Assembly: GCF_009380155.1 (NCBI RefSeq)
Contig: NZ_WHUV01000001.1
Coordinates: 1 to 64,000 of the forward strand
DNA length: 64,000 nucleotides
Source of the DNA: Pseudomonas piscis
GTDB taxonomy: Bacteria; Pseudomonadota; Gammaproteobacteria; Pseudomonadales; Pseudomonadaceae
Reading direction: 5' to 3'
Under the pieces are notes generated by a model. It saw only the letters and a program-made list of their open reading frames with translations. It did not search any database and had not been told where the DNA came from. Positions 23,264 through 37,174 of this stretch are shown in pieces (the first letter of the stretch is position 1; each line of letters starts with the position of its first letter). The position numbers and the translations under genes are program-made.

Positions 23264-25159
23264 GTGGTGGATTTCCCTTCCCGTTTTGAAGTGATCGTCA
23301 TCGGCGGCGGTCATGCCGGTACCGAGGCAGCACTTGCATCAGCACGCATGGGGGCAAAGACCCTGTTGCTGACGCATAACGTGGAAACCCTCGGAGCCAT
23401 GAGCTGCAATCCCGCGATCGGCGGGATCGGCAAGAGCCATCTGGTCAAGGAAATCGACGCCCTGGGCGGCGCGATGGCCATGGCTACAGATAAAGGCGGC
23501 ATCCAGTTCCGTGTATTGAACAGCCGCAAAGGCCCGGCAGTACGTGCGACCCGGGCCCAGGCCGACCGCATCCTGTACAAGGCTGCGGTACGCGAGATTC
23601 TCGAGAACCAGCCGAACCTGTGGATATTTCAACAGGCGGCGGACGACCTGATCGTCGAGCAGGATCAGGTCCGTGGTGTAGTGACCCAGATGGGCCTGCG
23701 TTTCTTCGCCGATTCGGTGGTATTGACCACCGGGACCTTCCTCGGCGGACTTATCCACATCGGATTGCAGAACTACTCCGGCGGTCGTGCTGGTGACCCA
23801 CCTTCGATTGCCCTGGCACAACGCCTGCGGGAACTGCCACTACGGGTCGGGCGCCTGAAAACCGGTACCCCACCGCGTATCGATGCCCGTTCCGTGGATT
23901 TCTCGGTGATGACCGAGCAGCCGGGCGATACGCCCATCCCGGTGATGTCGTTCCTGGGTTCCAAGGAACAGCATCCGCGGCAGATCAGCTGCTGGATTAC
24001 CCACACCAATGCGCGCACCCACGAGATCATCGCGTCGAACCTCGATCGTTCGCCGATGTACTCCGGGGTCATCGAAGGCATTGGCCCGCGCTACTGCCCA
24101 TCGATCGAAGACAAGATCCACCGCTTTGCCGACAAGGAAAGCCACCAGGTCTTCATCGAGCCCGAAGGCCTGACCACCCACGAGCTGTACCCGAACGGGA
24201 TATCCACATCTCTGCCGTTCGATGTGCAGTTGCAGATCGTGCAATCGATCCGGGGCATGGAAAATGCCCATATCGTGCGCCCGGGCTACGCCATCGAATA
24301 CGACTATTTCGACCCGCGGGACTTGAAGTACAGCCTCGAGACCAAAGTCATCGGCGGTCTGTTCTTCGCTGGCCAGATCAATGGCACTACCGGTTACGAA
24401 GAAGCTGGCGCACAAGGCCTGCTGGCCGGGGCCAACGCGGCATTGCGTGCCCAGGGCAAGGACAGCTGGTGCCCGCGTCGCGACGAAGCCTACATCGGGG
24501 TGTTGGTCGATGACCTGATTACCCTGGGTACCCAGGAACCGTACCGCATGTTCACTTCGCGGGCGGAGTACCGCCTGATCCTGCGGGAAGACAACGCCGA
24601 TTTGCGCCTGACCGAAAAAGGTCGCGAGCTGGGCTTGGTGGATGACGTGCGCTGGGCGGCGTTCTGCAAGAAACGCGAGGGCATAGCCCTGGAAGAACAG
24701 CGCTTGAAGTCCACCTGGGTTCGCCCCGGTACTGAGCAGGGCGATGCGATTGCACAAAAATTCGGCACACCGCTGACCCACGAGTACAACCTGTTGAACC
24801 TGCTGAGTCGTCCGGAGATCGACTACGCTGGGCTGGTCGAAGTGACCGGGCATGGCGCGGAGGATCCACAGGTGGCGGAACAGGTCGAGATCAAGACCAA
24901 GTACGCCGGCTACATCGATCGCCAGCAGGATGAAATCGCTCGTCTGCGGGCCAGCGAGGACACCAAGCTGCCTGTGGATATCGATTACGCCACCATCTCC
25001 GGCCTGTCCAAGGAGATCCAGGGCAAGCTGGCCGCGACCCGTCCGGAAACCCTGGGCCAGGCATCACGGATTCCGGGCGTGACTCCCGCGGCCATTTCCC
25101 TGTTGATGATTCACTTGAAAAAACGCGGCGCCGGCCGTCAGTTGGAGCAAAGCGCTTGA
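23264..25159 (+). CDS. mnmG: tRNA uridine-5-carboxymethylaminomethyl synthesis enzyme MnmG (GidA)
   Basis: MnmG is the FAD/NADH partner of MnmE in tRNA U34 modification. The 631-residue protein begins with the dinucleotide-binding motif [19 protein letters not shown] and contains GTFLGG and the C-terminal GidA-associated domain. The start is GTG at 23264 with GAGG just upstream, giving [10 protein letters not shown], the usual Pseudomonas start. It leads the mnmG-rsmG-parA-parB operon. Its stop overlaps the rsmG start. Confidence 0.97.
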   Translation: MVDFPSRFEVIVIGGGHAGTEAALASARMGAKTLLLTHNVETLGAMSCNPAIGGIGKSHLVKEIDALGGAMAMATDKGGIQFRVLNSRKGPAVRATRAQADRILYKAAVREILENQPNLWIFQQAADDLIVEQDQVRGVVTQMGLRFFADSVVLTTGTFLGGLIHIGLQNYSGGRAGDPPSIALAQRLRELPLRVGRLKTGTPPRIDARSVDFSVMTEQPGDTPIPVMSFLGSKEQHPRQISCWITHTNARTHEIIASNLDRSPMYSGVIEGIGPRYCPSIEDKIHRFADKESHQVFIEPEGLTTHELYPNGISTSLPFDVQLQIVQSIRGMENAHIVRPGYAIEYDYFDPRDLKYSLETKVIGGLFFAGQINGTTGYEEAGAQGLLAGANAALRAQGKDSWCPRRDEAYIGVLVDDLITLGTQEPYRMFTSRAEYRLILREDNADLRLTEKGRELGLVDDVRWAAFCKKREGIALEEQRLKSTWVRPGTEQGDAIAQKFGTPLTHEYNLLNLLSRPEIDYAGLVEVTGHGAEDPQVAEQVEIKTKYAGYIDRQQDEIARLRASEDTKLPVDIDYATISGLSKEIQGKLAATRPETLGQASRIPGVTPAAISLLMIHLKKRGAGRQLEQSA

Positions 25160-25800
25160 GTTCACTGGTCACCTCGCAACACGCGGATGAATTATCCACA
25201 GGCGCCCGCCAACTCGGTGTCGAGCTGAGCCCGGCCCAGCATGAATCGCTGCTGGGCTACCTCGCGCTGCTGATCAAGTGGAACAAGGCCTATAACCTGA
25301 CCGCCGTGCGCGATCCCGATGAAATGGTTTCGCGTCACTTGCTCGACAGCCTGAGCGTGATGTCGTTCATCGAGGACGGCCGCTGGCTGGATGTGGGCAG
25401 TGGCGGCGGGATGCCGGGTATTCCCCTGGCGATCCTGTTTCCCGGATCCCAGGTCACCTGCCTGGACAGCAACGGCAAGAAGACCCGCTTCCTGACCCAG
25501 GTCAAACTCGAGCTCAAACTGGATAACCTGCAAGTTATCCACAGCCGGGTCGAGGCCTTCACTCCTGAACAGCCTTTCAACGGGATCATTTCCCGGGCGT
25601 TCAGCAGCATGGAGAACTTCACCAGCTGGACCCGCCACCTTGGGGACAGCGATACACGCTGGCTGGCAATGAAGGGCGTCCATCCCTCTGATGAGCTGTT
25701 AGCATTGCCGGCAGACTTCCACCTCGATAGCGAACACGCCCTGGCCGTACCCGGTTGCCAAGGCCAACGCCATCTGCTGATACTGCGCCGCACGGCATGA
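25156..25800 (+). CDS. rsmG: 16S rRNA (guanine-N7) methyltransferase RsmG (GidB)
   Basis: RsmG methylates G527 of 16S rRNA using SAM. The 214-residue protein has the SAM-binding motif [17 protein letters not shown] (about residues 76-92) and the [12 protein letters not shown] motif. The start is a TTG at 25156 overlapping the mnmG stop, chosen because [12 protein letters not shown] is the conserved N-terminus. Two perfect DnaA boxes lie in the gene (25192-25200 and 25535-25543). Confidence 0.95.
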   Translation: MSSLVTSQHADELSTGARQLGVELSPAQHESLLGYLALLIKWNKAYNLTAVRDPDEMVSRHLLDSLSVMSFIEDGRWLDVGSGGGMPGIPLAILFPGSQVTCLDSNGKKTRFLTQVKLELKLDNLQVIHSRVEAFTPEQPFNGIISRAFSSMENFTSWTRHLGDSDTRWLAMKGVHPSDELLALPADFHLDSEHALAVPGCQGQRHLLILRRTA

Positions 25801-25818
25801 TTGGGAACACAAGCAAGA

Positions 25819-26616
25819 ATGGCTAAGGTATTCGCGATAGCGAACCAGAAAGGTGGTGTGGGCAAGACCACCACCTGCATCAACCTCGCGGCATCCCTGG
25901 TAGCGACCAAGCGCCGGGTGCTGCTGATCGACCTTGATCCACAGGGCAACGCCACCATGGGTAGCGGTGTGGATAAACATGGCCTGGAAAACTCGGTCTA
26001 CGACTTGCTGATCGGCGAGTGCGACCTGGCCCAGGCCATGCACTTCTCCGAACACGGCGGCTACCAGCTGTTGCCGGCCAACCGCGACCTGACCGCGGCG
26101 GAAGTGGTCCTGCTGGAAATGCAGATGAAGGAAAGCCGGCTGCGCAGTGCCCTGGCCCCGATCCGCGAGAACTATGACTACATCCTGATCGATTGCCCGC
26201 CGTCGCTGTCGATGCTGACCCTCAACGCCCTGGTGGCTGCCGATGGCGTCATCATCCCCATGCAGTGCGAGTACTACGCTCTGGAAGGCTTGAGCGACCT
26301 TGTGGATAACATCAAGCGCATCGGCGAACTGCTCAATCCCGAGCTGAAGATCGAAGGCTTGCTGCGTACCATGTTCGACCCGCGCCTGAGCCTGATGAAC
26401 GATGTTTCCGCACAGCTCAAGGAACACTTCGGCGATCAGCTGTACGACACCGTGATCCCGCGCAACATCCGCCTGGCCGAAGCTCCGAGCTACGGCATGC
26501 CGGCATTGGCGTACGATAAACAATCCCGCGGCGCACTGGCCTACCTGGCCCTGGCCGGCGAGATGGTTCGCCGGCAACGTAAACAAGCGCGCATCGCAGC
26601 CGCCCAGCCAACTTAA
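25819..26616 (+). CDS. parA: Chromosome partitioning ATPase ParA (Soj)
   Basis: ParA is the ATPase that, with ParB, moves the origin region during segregation. The 265-residue protein opens MAKVFAIANQKGGVGKTTT with the deviant Walker A motif, and has DCPPSLSMLT as the Walker B-side motif. The ATG at 25819 gives the family start; the frame runs back to 25801 without similarity. Perfect DnaA boxes lie inside at 25968-25976 and 26301-26309. It is 18 bp after rsmG and 9 bp before parB. Confidence 0.97.
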   Translation: MAKVFAIANQKGGVGKTTTCINLAASLVATKRRVLLIDLDPQGNATMGSGVDKHGLENSVYDLLIGECDLAQAMHFSEHGGYQLLPANRDLTAAEVVLLEMQMKESRLRSALAPIRENYDYILIDCPPSLSMLTLNALVAADGVIIPMQCEYYALEGLSDLVDNIKRIGELLNPELKIEGLLRTMFDPRLSLMNDVSAQLKEHFGDQLYDTVIPRNIRLAEAPSYGMPALAYDKQSRGALAYLALAGEMVRRQRKQARIAAAQPT

Positions 26617-26625
26617 GGAATCCCC

Positions 26626-27498
26626 ATGGCCGTCAAGAAACGTGGTCTCGGACGTGGACTGGATGCACTGTTGAGTGGTCCGACTGTCAGCGCCCTGGAA
26701 GAACAAGCCGCGCAGATCGACCAGCGTGAACTGCAACACCTGCCGCTGGACCTGATCCAGCGTGGCAAGTACCAGCCTCGTCGGGACATGGACCCACAGG
26801 CCCTGGAGGAACTGGCGAATTCGATCAGGACCCAGGGTGTGATGCAGCCCATCGTGGTGCGTCCCATCGGCGCCGGTCGGTTTGAAATCATCGCCGGTGA
26901 ACGCCGTTGGCGCGCCAGCCAGCAGGCTGGCCAGGAAACCATTCCGGCGATGGTCCGCGATGTGCCCGATGAAACCGCCATTGCCCTGGCGCTGATCGAG
27001 AACATCCAGCGCGAAGATCTCAATCCCATCGAGGAAGCACTGGCCCTGCAGCGCCTGCAGCAGGAGTTCCAGCTGACCCAGCAACAAGTTGCCGAAGCCG
27101 TGGGCAAGTCCCGCGTCAGCGTGGCCAACCTGCTGCGCCTGATCTCCCTGCCCGAGGTGATCAAGACCATGTTGTCCCATGGCGACCTGGAAATGGGACA
27201 TGCCCGCGCATTGCTCGGATTGCCGGAAAATCAACAGGTTGAAGGGGCGCGACACGTTGTCGCACGAGGCCTGACGGTGCGTCAGACCGAGGCCTTGGTT
27301 CGCCAGTGGCTCAGCGGCAAGCAAGAGCCTGCTGAACCGGTCAAGCCCGATCCGGATATCGCCCGCCTGGAGCAGCGTTTGGCCGAGCGCCTAGGCTCTG
27401 CGGTGCAGATTCGCCACGGCAAGAAGGGCAAGGGGCAACTGGTGATCGGCTACAACTCCCTGGATGAACTGCAAGGCGTCCTCGCTCACATCCGTTGA
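26626..27498 (+). CDS. parB: Chromosome partitioning protein ParB (Spo0J)
   Basis: ParB binds parS, clamps DNA and hydrolyses CTP. The 290-residue protein starts MAVKKRGLGRGLDALL, has the CTPase motif GERRWRAS (about residue 91) and the helix-turn-helix around LTQQQVAEAVGKSRVSVANLLR (about residues 148-170). I did not find an obvious perfect parS (tgttccacgtggaaca-type) near it; a related sequence, ttccacgtggaaca, sits at about 14361-14374 in the end of recF. Last gene of its operon. Confidence 0.97.
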   Translation: MAVKKRGLGRGLDALLSGPTVSALEEQAAQIDQRELQHLPLDLIQRGKYQPRRDMDPQALEELANSIRTQGVMQPIVVRPIGAGRFEIIAGERRWRASQQAGQETIPAMVRDVPDETAIALALIENIQREDLNPIEEALALQRLQQEFQLTQQQVAEAVGKSRVSVANLLRLISLPEVIKTMLSHGDLEMGHARALLGLPENQQVEGARHVVARGLTVRQTEALVRQWLSGKQEPAEPVKPDPDIARLEQRLAERLGSAVQIRHGKKGKGQLVIGYNSLDELQGVLAHIR

Positions 27499-27543
27499 AA
27501 CATTTCCTTGTGTAGCGCGCAGTCGGAAATCACTACCCGGCAG

Positions 27544-27572
27544 TTGAATAGGGGCTGAACCGCCCCTATACT
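27544..27572 (+). promoter_or_regulatory. atpI: Promoter of the atp operon, with an inverted repeat in the spacer
   Basis: -35 TTGAAT (27544-27549) and -10 TATACT (27567-27572) are exactly 17 bp apart. The spacer contains the inverted repeat ataggggc / gcccctat (27548-27555 and 27562-27569), overlapping both promoter elements. It could be an operator or an accident of sequence. The atpI ATG lies about 75 bp downstream. Confidence 0.7.
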
Positions 27573-27646
27573 CTGCGCGCATTTTGTCGGCACAAATTAT
27601 GCCAAGTCACAGAATTCTGGCAGCCGACCCTTGAGGAGCAAGAGTG

Positions 27647-28943
<1,297 letters not shown>

Positions 28944-29060
28944 GACCAGTCTCGACTAGTCTGATGTCCCTCTCGTTGCGGCGGGAGGGGCCCATCTCGG
29001 GCACGATGAAACGATTTGTTTTACCGCTTTAATCTAAAAAACCTAAACCATACGACGTAA

Positions 29061-29333
<273 letters not shown>

Positions 29334-29390
29334 TCACTCGAGTATTCGAGTTGATTGGTGTGACGGACAACGAACGAGCGAGGTGTTGGC

Positions 29391-29861
29391 GTGAACATTA
29401 ATGCAACCCTGATTGGCCAGTCCGTTGCGTTCTTAATTTTTGTACTGTTCTGCATGAAGTTCATTTGGCCTCCGGTCATTGCAGCTCTGCACGAACGTCA
29501 AAAGAAGATCGCGGATGGATTGGACGCTGCCAGCCGAGCAGCTCGTGACCTGGAACTGGCCCAAGATAAAGTGGGTCAGCAACTGCGCGAAGCCAAAGCT
29601 CAGGCAGCTGAAATCATCGAGCAAGCCAAGAAGCGCGGTTCTCAGATCGTCGACGAAGCCCGTGAACAGGCCCGTGTCGAAGCTGAACGTGTGAAGGCTC
29701 AGGCTCAGGCCGAGATCGAACAGGAACTGAACAGCGTCAAAGACGCGCTGCGCGCCCAACTGGGTAGCCTGGCAGTCAATGGTGCAGAGAAGATCCTGGG
29801 CGCCACAATCGATCAAAACGCGCACGCAGACCTGGTTAACAAACTGGCTGCTGAAATTTAA
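29391..29861 (+). CDS. atpF: F1Fo ATP synthase subunit b
   Basis: Subunit b is the peripheral stalk linking Fo to F1. The 156-residue protein has one N-terminal membrane segment ([18 protein letters not shown]) followed by a long charged coiled coil rich in Ala, Glu and Lys. The start is GTG at 29391 with GAGG upstream. It lies between atpE and atpH in the operon. Confidence 0.97.
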   Translation: MNINATLIGQSVAFLIFVLFCMKFIWPPVIAALHERQKKIADGLDAASRAARDLELAQDKVGQQLREAKAQAAEIIEQAKKRGSQIVDEAREQARVEAERVKAQAQAEIEQELNSVKDALRAQLGSLAVNGAEKILGATIDQNAHADLVNKLAAEI

Positions 29862-29873
29862 GCGAGGGCGATC

Positions 29874-30410
29874 ATGGCAGAACTGACCACGTTGGCCCGA
29901 CCTTACGCTAAGGCGGCCTTCGAGCACGCTCAGGCCCACCAGCAGCTGGCCTCTTGGTCAGCCATGCTCGGCCTGGCTGCAGCGGTGTCACAAGATGACA
30001 CCATGCAGCGCGTGCTTAAGGCCCCGCGACTGACGAGCGCAGAAAAGGCCAACACTTTTATCGAAGTGTGTGGCGACAAGTTTGATGCACAGGCACAGAA
30101 TTTCATTCAAGTTGCCGCCGAGAACGACCGTCTCCTGCTGTTGCCGGAGATCTCCGCTCTGTTCGACCTGTACAAGGCCGAGCAAGAGAAGTCGGTGGAC
30201 GTGGATGTGACCAGTGCTTTCGCATTGAACCAAGAACAGCAAGACAAACTCGCCAAGGTTCTCAGTGCACGGCTCGGCCGGGAAGTGCGCCTGCACGCTG
30301 CGGAGGATGCCAGCCTGATTGGTGGCGTCGTGATCCGCGCCGGCGACCTGGTTATCGATGGCTCGATTCGCGGCAAACTCGCGAACCTTGCCGAAGCATT
30401 GAAATCTTGA
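29874..30410 (+). CDS. atpH: F1Fo ATP synthase subunit delta
   Basis: The 178-residue protein begins [19 protein letters not shown] and ends with the conserved motif [23 protein letters not shown]. Delta joins the b-stalk to the top of the alpha3beta3 head. It starts 12 bp after atpF. Confidence 0.97.
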   Translation: MAELTTLARPYAKAAFEHAQAHQQLASWSAMLGLAAAVSQDDTMQRVLKAPRLTSAEKANTFIEVCGDKFDAQAQNFIQVAAENDRLLLLPEISALFDLYKAEQEKSVDVDVTSAFALNQEQQDKLAKVLSARLGREVRLHAAEDASLIGGVVIRAGDLVIDGSIRGKLANLAEALKS

Positions 30411-30431
30411 GTTTGAAGGGGCAGCAGAGCA

Positions 30432-31976
<1,545 letters not shown>

Positions 31977-31981
31977 GCCGC

Positions 31982-32005
31982 AGCGGGAGCCGCAAGGCTC
32001 CCGCT
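31982..32005 (+). other. Intercistronic hairpin between atpA and atpG
   Basis: A perfect 10-bp stem (agcgggagcc / ggctcccgct) closes a GCAA tetraloop directly after the atpA stop. There is no T tract. It is probably an mRNA stability or processing element that lets atpA be expressed above atpG. Confidence 0.6.
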
Positions 32006-32026
32006 TGCTAACCTGATAGGTGTTAC

Positions 32027-32887
32027 ATGGCAGGCGCAAAAGAGATTCGCAGTAAGATTGCGAGCATCAAAAGCACGCAAAAAATTACCAGCGCCATGGA
32101 AAAAGTGGCGGTCAGCAAAATGCGCAAGGCACAAATGCGCATGGCAGCTAGCCGTCCTTATGCGGAGCGCATCCGCCAGGTTATTGGTCATCTGGCCAAC
32201 GCCAACCCGGAATATCGTCACCCGTTCATGATCGACCGCGCCATCAAGCGCGTCGGTTACATCGTGGTGAGCAGTGACCGTGGTCTGTGTGGTGGCTTGA
32301 ACACCAACCTGTTCAAGGCCCTGGTCAAGGACATGGCGGTAAACCGCGAACAAGGCGTCGAGATCGATCTGTGCGTGGTCGGTAGCAAGGGTGCGGCCTT
32401 CTTCCGCAACTTCGGCGGTAACGTCGTTGCAGCTATCAGCCACCTGGGTGAAGAGCCGTCGATCAATGACCTGATCGGCAGTGTCAAGGTGATGCTGGAT
32501 GCTTACCTGGAAGGCCGGATTGACCGCCTGTCCGTGGTATCCAACAAGTTCGTCAACACCATGACCCAGCAGCCGACCGTGGAGCAGTTGATTCCACTGG
32601 AGGCAACCCCGGATCAAGAACTCAAGCACCACTGGGACTATCTCTACGAACCGGATGCCAAGGAGCTGCTGGACGGCTTGATGGTCCGTTACGTGGAGTC
32701 GCAGGTCTACCAGGCGGTGGTCGAGAACAACGCAGCTGAACAAGCCGCGCGGATGATTGCAATGAAGAACGCCACCGACAACGCCGGTGATTTGATCAGC
32801 GATTTGCAGCTGATCTACAACAAGGCGCGTCAGGCTGCGATCACCCAAGAGATCTCGGAAATCGTCGGCGGCGCTGCCGCGGTTTAA
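32027..32887 (+). CDS. atpG: F1Fo ATP synthase subunit gamma
   Basis: Gamma is the central rotating shaft. The 286-residue protein has the conserved ends: [23 protein letters not shown] at the N-terminus and [20 protein letters not shown] at the C-terminus, which form the coiled coil in the head. It lies between atpA and atpD in the operon. Confidence 0.97.
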   Translation: MAGAKEIRSKIASIKSTQKITSAMEKVAVSKMRKAQMRMAASRPYAERIRQVIGHLANANPEYRHPFMIDRAIKRVGYIVVSSDRGLCGGLNTNLFKALVKDMAVNREQGVEIDLCVVGSKGAAFFRNFGGNVVAAISHLGEEPSINDLIGSVKVMLDAYLEGRIDRLSVVSNKFVNTMTQQPTVEQLIPLEATPDQELKHHWDYLYEPDAKELLDGLMVRYVESQVYQAVVENNAAEQAARMIAMKNATDNAGDLISDLQLIYNKARQAAITQEISEIVGGAAAV

Positions 32888-34291
<1,404 letters not shown>

Positions 34292-34296
34292 TCCCG

Positions 34297-34314
34297 GCGC
34301 CCGGCAACGGGCGC
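34297..34314 (+). other. Intercistronic hairpin between atpD and atpC
   Basis: The stem gcgcccg / cgggcgc closes a GCAA tetraloop right after the atpD stop. It has the same design as the atpA-atpG hairpin and lacks a T tract. Confidence 0.55.
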
Positions 34315-34336
34315 TAATTTAGGTTGAGGCAAGCAG

Positions 34337-34762
34337 ATGGCTATGACAGTCCATTGCGATATCGTCAGCGCGGAAGGGGAAATCTTCTCCGGTCTGGTGG
34401 AGATGGTGGTTGCGCACGGTGAACTGGGTGATCTTGGTATCGCTCTGGGTCACGCACCGCTGATCACCAACCTGAAGCCAGGTCCGATCCGCTTGATCAA
34501 GCAGGGCGGGGAAGCCGAGGTGTTCTACATCTCCGGTGGTTTCCTCGAGGTTCAGCCGAACATGGTCAAGGTTCTTGCCGACACCGTGCAACGCGCTGCC
34601 GACCTGGACGAAGCCTCCGCTCAGGAAGCCGTCAAGGCTGCTGAGAAGGCCCTGAATGAAAAAGGCGCAGATTTCGACTACGGATCTGCCGCCGCACGTC
34701 TGGCCGAGGCCGCAGCCCAGCTGCGTACCGTCCAGCAGATCCGCAAGAAGTTCGGCGGCTAA
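34337..34762 (+). CDS. atpC: F1Fo ATP synthase subunit epsilon
   Basis: The 141-residue protein has the N-terminal beta-sandwich ([30 protein letters not shown]) and the C-terminal helical hairpin that can inhibit ATP hydrolysis. It is the last gene of the operon, followed by a strong terminator. Confidence 0.97.
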   Translation: MAMTVHCDIVSAEGEIFSGLVEMVVAHGELGDLGIALGHAPLITNLKPGPIRLIKQGGEAEVFYISGGFLEVQPNMVKVLADTVQRAADLDEASAQEAVKAAEKALNEKGADFDYGSAAARLAEAAAQLRTVQQIRKKFGG

Positions 34763-34786
34763 GCCGCAGGCTTTCTGTGTGATTGA

Positions 34787-34817
34787 TTAAAAAGGGTAGC
34801 CTCGGCTACCCTTTTTA
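34787..34817 (+). terminator. Rho-independent terminator of the atp operon
   Basis: The stem aaaaagggtagc / gctacccttttt around ctcg gives a 12-bp hairpin with A and T flanks. It can end transcription in both directions and lies about 25 bp after the atpC stop. Confidence 0.9.
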
Positions 34818-34876
34818 TTTTCCGCATTCTCCCCTCTAGGTCACACTCGCGGACCACCCAGGATTGGTAGCCAGTC

Positions 34877-36244
34877 ATGTCTCTCGAAATCGTTATCCTC
34901 GCAGCAGGCCAGGGCACTCGCATGCGCTCGGCACTGCCCAAGGTCCTTCATCCGGTCGCTGGCAACTCCATGCTCGGGCATGTTATCCACAGCGCTCGCC
35001 AGCTCGATCCACAGCGCATCCACGTGGTGATCGGCCACGGCGCGGATGCAGTGCGCGAGCGCCTGGCCGCCGACGACCTGAATTTCGTGTTGCAGGACAA
35101 GCAACTCGGCACTGGTCATGCAGTGGCCCAGGCCGTGCCTTTCATCCAGGCCGATACCGTGCTGATCCTCTACGGCGACGTGCCGCTGATCGAGGTCCAG
35201 ACCCTGCAGCGCCTGCTCAAGCAGGCCGGCCCCGAGCAACTGGGCCTGCTCACCGTCGAGCTGGACGACCCTACCGGCTATGGGCGCATCGTGCGTGACG
35301 CCAATGGCAAGGTCGCCGCCATCGTCGAGCAGAAGGACGCCAACCAAGCCCAGCGCGCCATCACCGAAGGCAATACCGGCATTCTCGCCGTGCCGGGCAA
35401 GCGCCTCGGCGATTGGACCAGCCGTCTTTCGAACAACAACGCCCAGGGTGAGTACTACCTGACCGACGTGATCGCCATGGCGGTCAGCGATGGCCTGGAG
35501 GTTGCTACCGAGCAGCCCCTGGACGCCATGGAAGTGCAGGGCGCCAACGATCGCAAGCAACTCTCGGAGCTGGAGCGCCACTGCCAACTGCGCTCCGCCC
35601 GCCGCCTGATGGCCGAGGGCGTGACCCTGCGCGATCCGGCGCGCTTCGATGTGCGTGGCGAGGTGACGGTTGGGCGCGACGTGCTGATCGATATCAACGT
35701 GATCCTCGAGGGCCGGGTGGTCATCGAAGACGACGTGGTGATCGGCCCCAACTGCGTGATCAAGAACAGCACCCTGCGCAAGGGCGTGGTGATCAAGGCC
35801 AACAGCCATATCGACGGCGCGGTGATGGGCGAGGGCAGCGATGCCGGCCCGTTCGCCCGCCTGCGGCCCGGCAGCGTGCTGGAGGCTCGCGCCCATGTGG
35901 GTAACTTTGTCGAGTTGAAGAACGCCCACCTGGGCCAGGAGGCCAAGGCCGGTCACCTGAGCTATCTGGGCGATGCGGTGATCGGTGCGCGCACCAACAT
36001 CGGTGCCGGCACCATCACCTGCAACTACGATGGGGTGAACAAGCACAAGACGGTGATGGGCGAAGACGTGTTCATCGGCTCCAACAACTCCCTGGTGGCG
36101 CCTGTGGATATCTCTTCCGGGGCCACTACCGCCGCCGGTTCCACCATCACCCAGGATGTCTCGCCAGCGCAGCTGGCCGTGGGCCGTGCGCGGCAGAAGA
36201 ACATCGATGGCTGGAAGCGACCGCAGAAAATCAACAAGGACTGA
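34877..36244 (+). CDS. glmU: Bifunctional GlcNAc-1-P uridyltransferase / GlcN-1-P acetyltransferase
   Basis: GlmU makes UDP-GlcNAc from glucosamine-1-P in two steps. The 455-residue protein has the nucleotidyltransferase motif [19 protein letters not shown] at its N-terminus. The C-terminal half is a left-handed beta-helix built of hexapeptide repeats ([19 protein letters not shown]). A perfect DnaA box lies at 34983-34991, inside the gene. A terminator follows. Confidence 0.97.
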   Translation: MSLEIVILAAGQGTRMRSALPKVLHPVAGNSMLGHVIHSARQLDPQRIHVVIGHGADAVRERLAADDLNFVLQDKQLGTGHAVAQAVPFIQADTVLILYGDVPLIEVQTLQRLLKQAGPEQLGLLTVELDDPTGYGRIVRDANGKVAAIVEQKDANQAQRAITEGNTGILAVPGKRLGDWTSRLSNNNAQGEYYLTDVIAMAVSDGLEVATEQPLDAMEVQGANDRKQLSELERHCQLRSARRLMAEGVTLRDPARFDVRGEVTVGRDVLIDINVILEGRVVIEDDVVIGPNCVIKNSTLRKGVVIKANSHIDGAVMGEGSDAGPFARLRPGSVLEARAHVGNFVELKNAHLGQEAKAGHLSYLGDAVIGARTNIGAGTITCNYDGVNKHKTVMGEDVFIGSNNSLVAPVDISSGATTAAGSTITQDVSPAQLAVGRARQKNIDGWKRPQKINKD

Positions 36245-36279
36245 GGTTATCCACAAGCACGGATGACCCATGCAGCATC

Positions 36280-36316
36280 AACCGGCCCCTGCACTTGAAC
36301 AGCAAGGGCCGGTTTT
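36280..36316 (+). terminator. Rho-independent terminator after glmU
   Basis: The arms aaccggccc (36280-36288) and gggccggtt (36306-36314) are followed by TTTTTT. A perfect DnaA box (36247-36255) lies between the glmU stop and this hairpin. Confidence 0.9.
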
Positions 36317-36330
36317 TTATGCGCTAATGC

Positions 36331-36385
36331 TTGACGAAGTTTCGATCATGGGTTTTTATTGCCGACGTTATCTTTCGAATCGAAA
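36331..36385 (+). promoter_or_regulatory. glmR: glmR promoter with TTTCGA/TCGAAA operator-like repeats
   Basis: -35 TTGACG (36331-36336) and -10 TTTTAT (36354-36359) are 17 bp apart. A half-site tttcga (36340-36345) lies in the spacer. A full inverted repeat tttcg-aat-cgaaa (36373-36385) lies just after the start site, and a further atcgaaac occurs at about 36400 inside the first codons. Such TTTCG/CGAAA repeats are typical DeoR-family operators, so autoregulation by GlmR is likely. Confidence 0.6.
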
Positions 36386-36390
36386 CTTAA

Positions 36391-37164
36391 ATGCTCATAT
36401 CGAAACGCAACACTCCCCAGCGCCGTCACAACATCCTGGCCTTGCTCAATGAACAAGGCGAGGTGAGTGTGGATGAGTTGGCCAAGCGTTTCGAAACCTC
36501 TGAAGTTACGATTCGTAAGGACCTGGCGGCCCTGGAAAGCAATGGCCTGTTGCTGCGCCGTTATGGCGGGGCGATCACCATGCCCCAGGAACTGGTCAGC
36601 GACCTCGGCCAGCCAGTGTCCCGCCACAAGCAAGCCATTGCCCGGGCGGCGGTGCAGCGCATTCGTGAACATGCGCGGATCATCATCGACAGCGGCAGCA
36701 CCACCGCGGCGATGATCCCGCAGTTGGGCCAGCAGCCAGGCCTCGTGGTCATGACCAACTCGTTGAACGTGGCCAATGCCCTGAACGAACTGGAACACGA
36801 GCCGGTGCTGTTGATGACCGGCGGCACCTGGGACCCGCACTCCGAGTCCTTCCAGGGCCAGGTGGCCGAGCAGGTCCTGCGCTCTTACGACTTCGACCAA
36901 CTGTTCATCGGCGCCGATGGCATCGACCTGGCCCGTGGTACCACCACCTTCAACGAATTGCTGGGCCTGAGCCGAGTGATGGCCGAGGTGGCCCGCGAAG
37001 TTGTAGTGATGGTCGAATCCGACAAGATCGGCCGCAAGATTCCCAACCTGGAGCTGCCGTGGAGCAGCGTCCATACCCTCATTACCGACGATCGCCTGCC
37101 TCTCGAGGTCCGCGACCAGATCCAGGCCCGCGGCATAACTCTGATTTGCGCGGCTGTCAGCTAG
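36391..37164 (+). CDS. glmR: DeoR-family regulator GlmR
   Basis: The 257-residue protein has an N-terminal DeoR helix-turn-helix ([22 protein letters not shown], residues about 26-47) and a C-terminal sugar-phosphate sensing domain ([19 protein letters not shown]). Its place directly before glmS matches the Pseudomonas regulator of glmS, for which I use the symbol glmR. It probably senses an amino-sugar phosphate and controls glmS. It ends 10 bp before glmS. Confidence 0.88.
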   Translation: MLISKRNTPQRRHNILALLNEQGEVSVDELAKRFETSEVTIRKDLAALESNGLLLRRYGGAITMPQELVSDLGQPVSRHKQAIARAAVQRIREHARIIIDSGSTTAAMIPQLGQQPGLVVMTNSLNVANALNELEHEPVLLMTGGTWDPHSESFQGQVAEQVLRSYDFDQLFIGADGIDLARGTTTFNELLGLSRVMAEVAREVVVMVESDKIGRKIPNLELPWSSVHTLITDDRLPLEVRDQIQARGITLICAAVS

Positions 37165-37174
37165 GAGAAATACC

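Noticed and set aside
24970..24990. tgtggatatcg in mnmG as a DnaA box
   Set aside because: One mismatch at the box end (T for A); counted as non-perfect.
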